Shown piece by piece: positions 5,257 through 7,956 of a stretch of 7,956 bases of DNA. Each line of letters opens with the position of its first letter. Positions within the stretch are counted from its first letter, which is position 1. The position numbers were made by a program, and so were the translations under genes. Under the pieces are notes generated by a model. That model worked only from the letters and a program-made list of their open reading frames with translations, did no database searches and had not been told where the DNA came from. Where the stretch lies: the NCBI GenBank assembly GCA_943355085.1, contig CALREC010000025.1, forward strand, positions 1 to 7,956, given 5' to 3'. The DNA comes from Candidatus Altimarinota bacterium. GTDB lineage: Bacteria > Patescibacteriota > Gracilibacteria > BD1-5 > UBA2023.

Positions 5257-6681
5257 ATGCATCAGGCAAATATAGATACTACTCTTCTTCGTGAGATAAT
5301 CAAAGAACTTGCTAATACATTGCGTAAACAAGATTTTTTGACATATTTTAAGAAAATCTCTATCTTAGAGCAAACTTCTGAAAAAATTACATTTGGAGTG
5401 GTTTCTAGTTTTATGCGAGACAATTTGGCACATAAATTTTCTACAGAAATTCTTATGGCTTCCAAAAAATATGCAGCAACTACCACGATGATTGATTTTT
5501 GTGTTGATAAAAATATTGATAATCCATCAAATGCGAGTGCCCTCGATTGTGTTTCTGAATATAAGGAAATCACGACGAAAAAGAAGAAAGAAGAAACTCC
5601 AGGAACAGAAATGGTTGAGGGTATAAATAGTCGAATCATAAATAGTAAATACCGTCTAGAAAACTTTATCGTTGGTCCATCGAATCAATTGGTTCATGCG
5701 GCTGCGGAGGCTGTGGTTCGTAAGCCCGGAAATGCCTATAATCCCCTTTTTGTCTATGGAGATGTGGGGCTTGGAAAAACGCATATCCTTCAGGCGGTTG
5801 GAAATGCTATCAAAGAACGCTATAAAGATAAAAAAGTTATATATACAACGGCGGACAGATTTCTCAGTGATTATATAGAAAGTGTAAAAAAACGAACGGT
5901 TGATCGGATGAAAGAAAAGTATCAATCTATCGATGTGTTGATTATTGATGATGTGCAATTTCTTGCCGGAAAAGATGCCACACAAACCGTTCTCTATAAT
6001 ATATTTAATACTCTCTACGAAAACAATAAGCAGATTATCTTATCGGGTGATCGTCCTCCAAAAGAACTCACGGCACTCGAGCCTCGTCTCCAGAGTCGTT
6101 TTGAATGGGGAATTACGGTTGATATAGGAATCCCAGATTTTGAGACTCGTCTTGCGATTCTCCAGGAAAAAGCACGGGCTCGAGAATTTATACTTCCACA
6201 AGAAGTAGCAGAATTTATAGCCTATAATCTCGGGGCAAATGTCCGAGAAATAGAAGGAGTACTCAATCAGATAATTGCAGAGTATGAACTACATAATACC
6301 CCTCCAACGATAGATAATGTAGCTCGCCGTCTTAATAAACTCTCTATTACCGATTCTCTCATCGGGAACTCAACCAAAAAAATGGCGGCTTCTATCAAGA
6401 CGTATGAGGAACTTATCGATGCAGTATCTTGACACTTTGGTATAGAAAAACGATCCATTCTCTGAGAGGACCGCAAAAAAGAAAATATGATTCCTCGTCA
6501 GGTCGCCATGTATCTTCTGAAAAATCGCATGAACTATACCTATGAGCGTATCGGAAATATATTCTCTGGTCGTAATCATTCAGCGGTTCTCTATTCTTGC
6601 AAAAAGCTTGAAAGTATACTCAAGAAAGATCAAAATCTCTTTTATGAGATCAATATCCTCAGAGATAAGCTTGGAATCTAG
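5257..6681 (+). CDS. dnaA: Chromosomal replication initiator protein DnaA
   Basis: The full protein is 474 residues, normal for the family, once two TGA codons (392 and 403) are read as glycine. Domain I covers roughly residues 1-85 and a lysine-rich linker lies near 105-115. The AAA+ domain follows: Walker A G-D-V-G-L-G-K-T (168-175), Walker B I-I-D-D-V-Q-F-L (229-236), sensor I S-G-D-R-P-P-K-E-L (263-271), arginine finger R281 in R-L-Q-S-R-F-E-W-G, and sensor II R330 in N-V-R-E-I-E-G. Domain IV holds R-K-K-E-N-M-I-P-R-Q-V-A-M-Y-L (406-420) and the signature G-R-N-H-S-A-V (438-444). DnaA binds DnaA boxes with ATP and opens the origin. Both recoded glycines flank the start of domain IV, so the standard code would predict a protein that cannot bind DNA. 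The usual D-H-T of the box-contacting signature is N-H-S here. ATG 5257 is the first possible start, since TAA precedes it in frame at 5251. There is no Shine-Dalgarno site. Confidence 0.97.
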
Positions 6682-6753
6682 GATTCGCATAAAAATATAG
6701 GAAATATTCTTAAATTTGATTACATTTTTCATGTCATCGGAGACTCTATTGAG

Positions 6754-7914
6754 CTATTTTTTGATATTTTTCAGTCCCCAGATACTCAAAAATATGGCAA
6801 TCAGAAAAAATATACTTGCCAAAATATAGGGTGCACCCGGCCAAAATATATACAGATATCCTGCAATAAAGGGGCCTATAATACTCCCAAGGCTCATCAT
6901 AGAAGTATTGGTACCGAGAGCCTTCCCTACTTCTTTTCAAGCATAATGAGCATGAAGGGAGCCAACTGCTGGATTGATACTCCCCTGTCCAAACGGAAAA
7001 AATGCGATTATGACAAATACCCCCAGATATAAAGGATTCAGAGCAAAAAGCGTAAAAGAAACTGTGAGAGATGTGAGTCCAAAAATAATCATCCCTCTCT
7101 CGTCCCAAATTTTTCGAATATACTTGATAAAAAATCCTTGATATACCATAGACACGACACCTATAAAACCGAGACAATATCCGATCATCCTCTCATCGAA
7201 TGAGAAACGATCAAAAAGCAGGAGAGCAAAAGTTGTTTGCATGCCAGAAAAACCAAGTGATAATATGAAAGCGATAGCAAAGAGTAGATAGATTTGCTTT
7301 TTATGACGGTGAAATTCGAGTGGCGAGGGAGATTCTTCTCTGACTTCTCAGTGTGCTTTGTGAATGGCTGGAAGAAACAATAGGACTATGAAGATATTGA
7401 TGAGTATAACCGTTGCGGATATGAGTCATACTATGAGGTGCGATCCATTTCCAAAAACTCCCCCAAGCACCGGACCGATACTAAATCCTATACCAAACAT
7501 AGCACCAGTCAGGCCCAAGTTTTTGGTGCGGTTTTCTGCATCAGATATATCTGCCACATATGCCTGCCCTATTGCCACTCAGGAACCACCGAGTCCCGAA
7601 AGAAAACGCCCCAGTATAAATACCCAGATATTTGCAGAAAATGCAAAAACCAGATATCAGATCATATTCAAAATCGAGGTGAGTACCAGGATATTTTTCC
7701 GTCCATAGATATCTGAGAGTCGTCCAAAGATGATCCCCCCACAAAACATACCAATAGAAAATATGGCGAATACAAAACCTACCCAATTTTCTGTCAATCC
7801 AAAGCCACGGATAATCGACGGAAGTGAAGGAATAATAATTCCAAATCCGATAATATCGAGGAGGATCGTCAGGAGGATTATAGGGAGGGAATGTTTTTTA
7901 TGAACAATAGACAT
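6754..7914 (-). CDS. Major facilitator superfamily transporter, DHA1 (TetA-like) drug-efflux type
   Basis: This 386-residue inner-membrane protein has about 12 hydrophobic segments in two halves, with a charged central loop (about 185-205, H-K-A-H-G-E-V-R-E-E-S). Helix 1 carries [14 protein letters not shown] (19-32), typical of DHA1/TetA-like antiporters. The loop between helices 2 and 3 is motif [11 protein letters not shown] (64-73). Helix 4 has G-R-F-L-S-G-L-G-G, and helix 5 has a motif-C-like I-G-P-V-L-G-G. Members usually export drugs or other small molecules in exchange for protons; the substrate cannot be read from sequence. Five glycines are TGA (codons at 7657, 7579, 7426, 7348 and 6937), so the standard code splits the gene into pieces. 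It ends in TAG and converges on dnaA with 72 nt between the stops, where no strong terminator is visible. The start ATG at 7914 has no Shine-Dalgarno site. Confidence 0.9.
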
Positions 7915-7956
7915 GTCAATTGAAAATAGGAATATGATAGGATAGGATGGAAAGAA

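Noticed and set aside
6370..6487. dnaA split into two genes or carrying nonsense mutations
   Set aside because: Both interruptions are TGA in the same reading frame with no shift, alignment to domain IV is continuous, and the same pattern occurs in every gene here. Recoding explains it.
6674..6686. Small hairpin GAATC-TAG-GATTC around the dnaA stop as a terminator
   Set aside because: It has only five base pairs with a three-base loop and no T tract after it on the plus strand.

Overview
The window reads coherently only if UGA is decoded as glycine (NCBI translation table 25). That points to Candidate Phyla Radiation (Patescibacteria) bacteria of the Absconditabacteria (SR1) / Gracilibacteria type. 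Eight complete genes contain 34 in-frame TGA codons, all within alignable family sequence and often at strongly conserved glycines (L19, DnaA domain IV, glutathione peroxidase, DUF84, PMM-type HAD). Every gene ends in TAA or TAG and none in TGA. Read with the standard code, six of these genes shatter into pieces, DnaA loses its DNA-binding domain and L19 loses its first third.

Layout from left to right: (1) a minus-strand block holds the first codons of an unidentified gene (1-47), a PMM-type HAD gene (77-817), a 5' leader that I read as an isoleucine-type T-box riboswitch with its promoter, antiterminator and terminator (818-1030), a DUF84 inosine/xanthosine triphosphatase (1037-1582), a glutathione peroxidase (1637-2116), a secreted methionine-rich protein with internal 33-nt repeats (2255-3274) and a six-helix membrane protein (3392-4501). 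(2) A plus-strand block holds rplS (4696-5046), a perfect 31-bp terminator palindrome overlapping its stop codon, and dnaA (5257-6681). (3) A minus-strand MFS transporter (6754-7914) converges on dnaA.

Functionally this is a mix of core genes (replication initiator, ribosomal protein L19), housecleaning and stress genes (damaged-NTP phosphatase, peroxidase, a Met-rich envelope protein) and membrane functions. The rplS-dnaA spacer carries DnaA-box-like 9-mers and could be part of an origin or dnaA autoregulation; this is inference. No start codon in the window has a recognisable Shine-Dalgarno sequence.

The most unusual feature is the ultra-short Stem I T-box, with an AUC specifier and the canonical UGGUACC bulge. 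It sits directly before a sugar-phosphate mutase/phosphatase-like gene rather than an aminoacyl-tRNA synthetase, transporter or amino-acid gene. I found no CRISPR array, insertion sequence, rRNA or tRNA gene.
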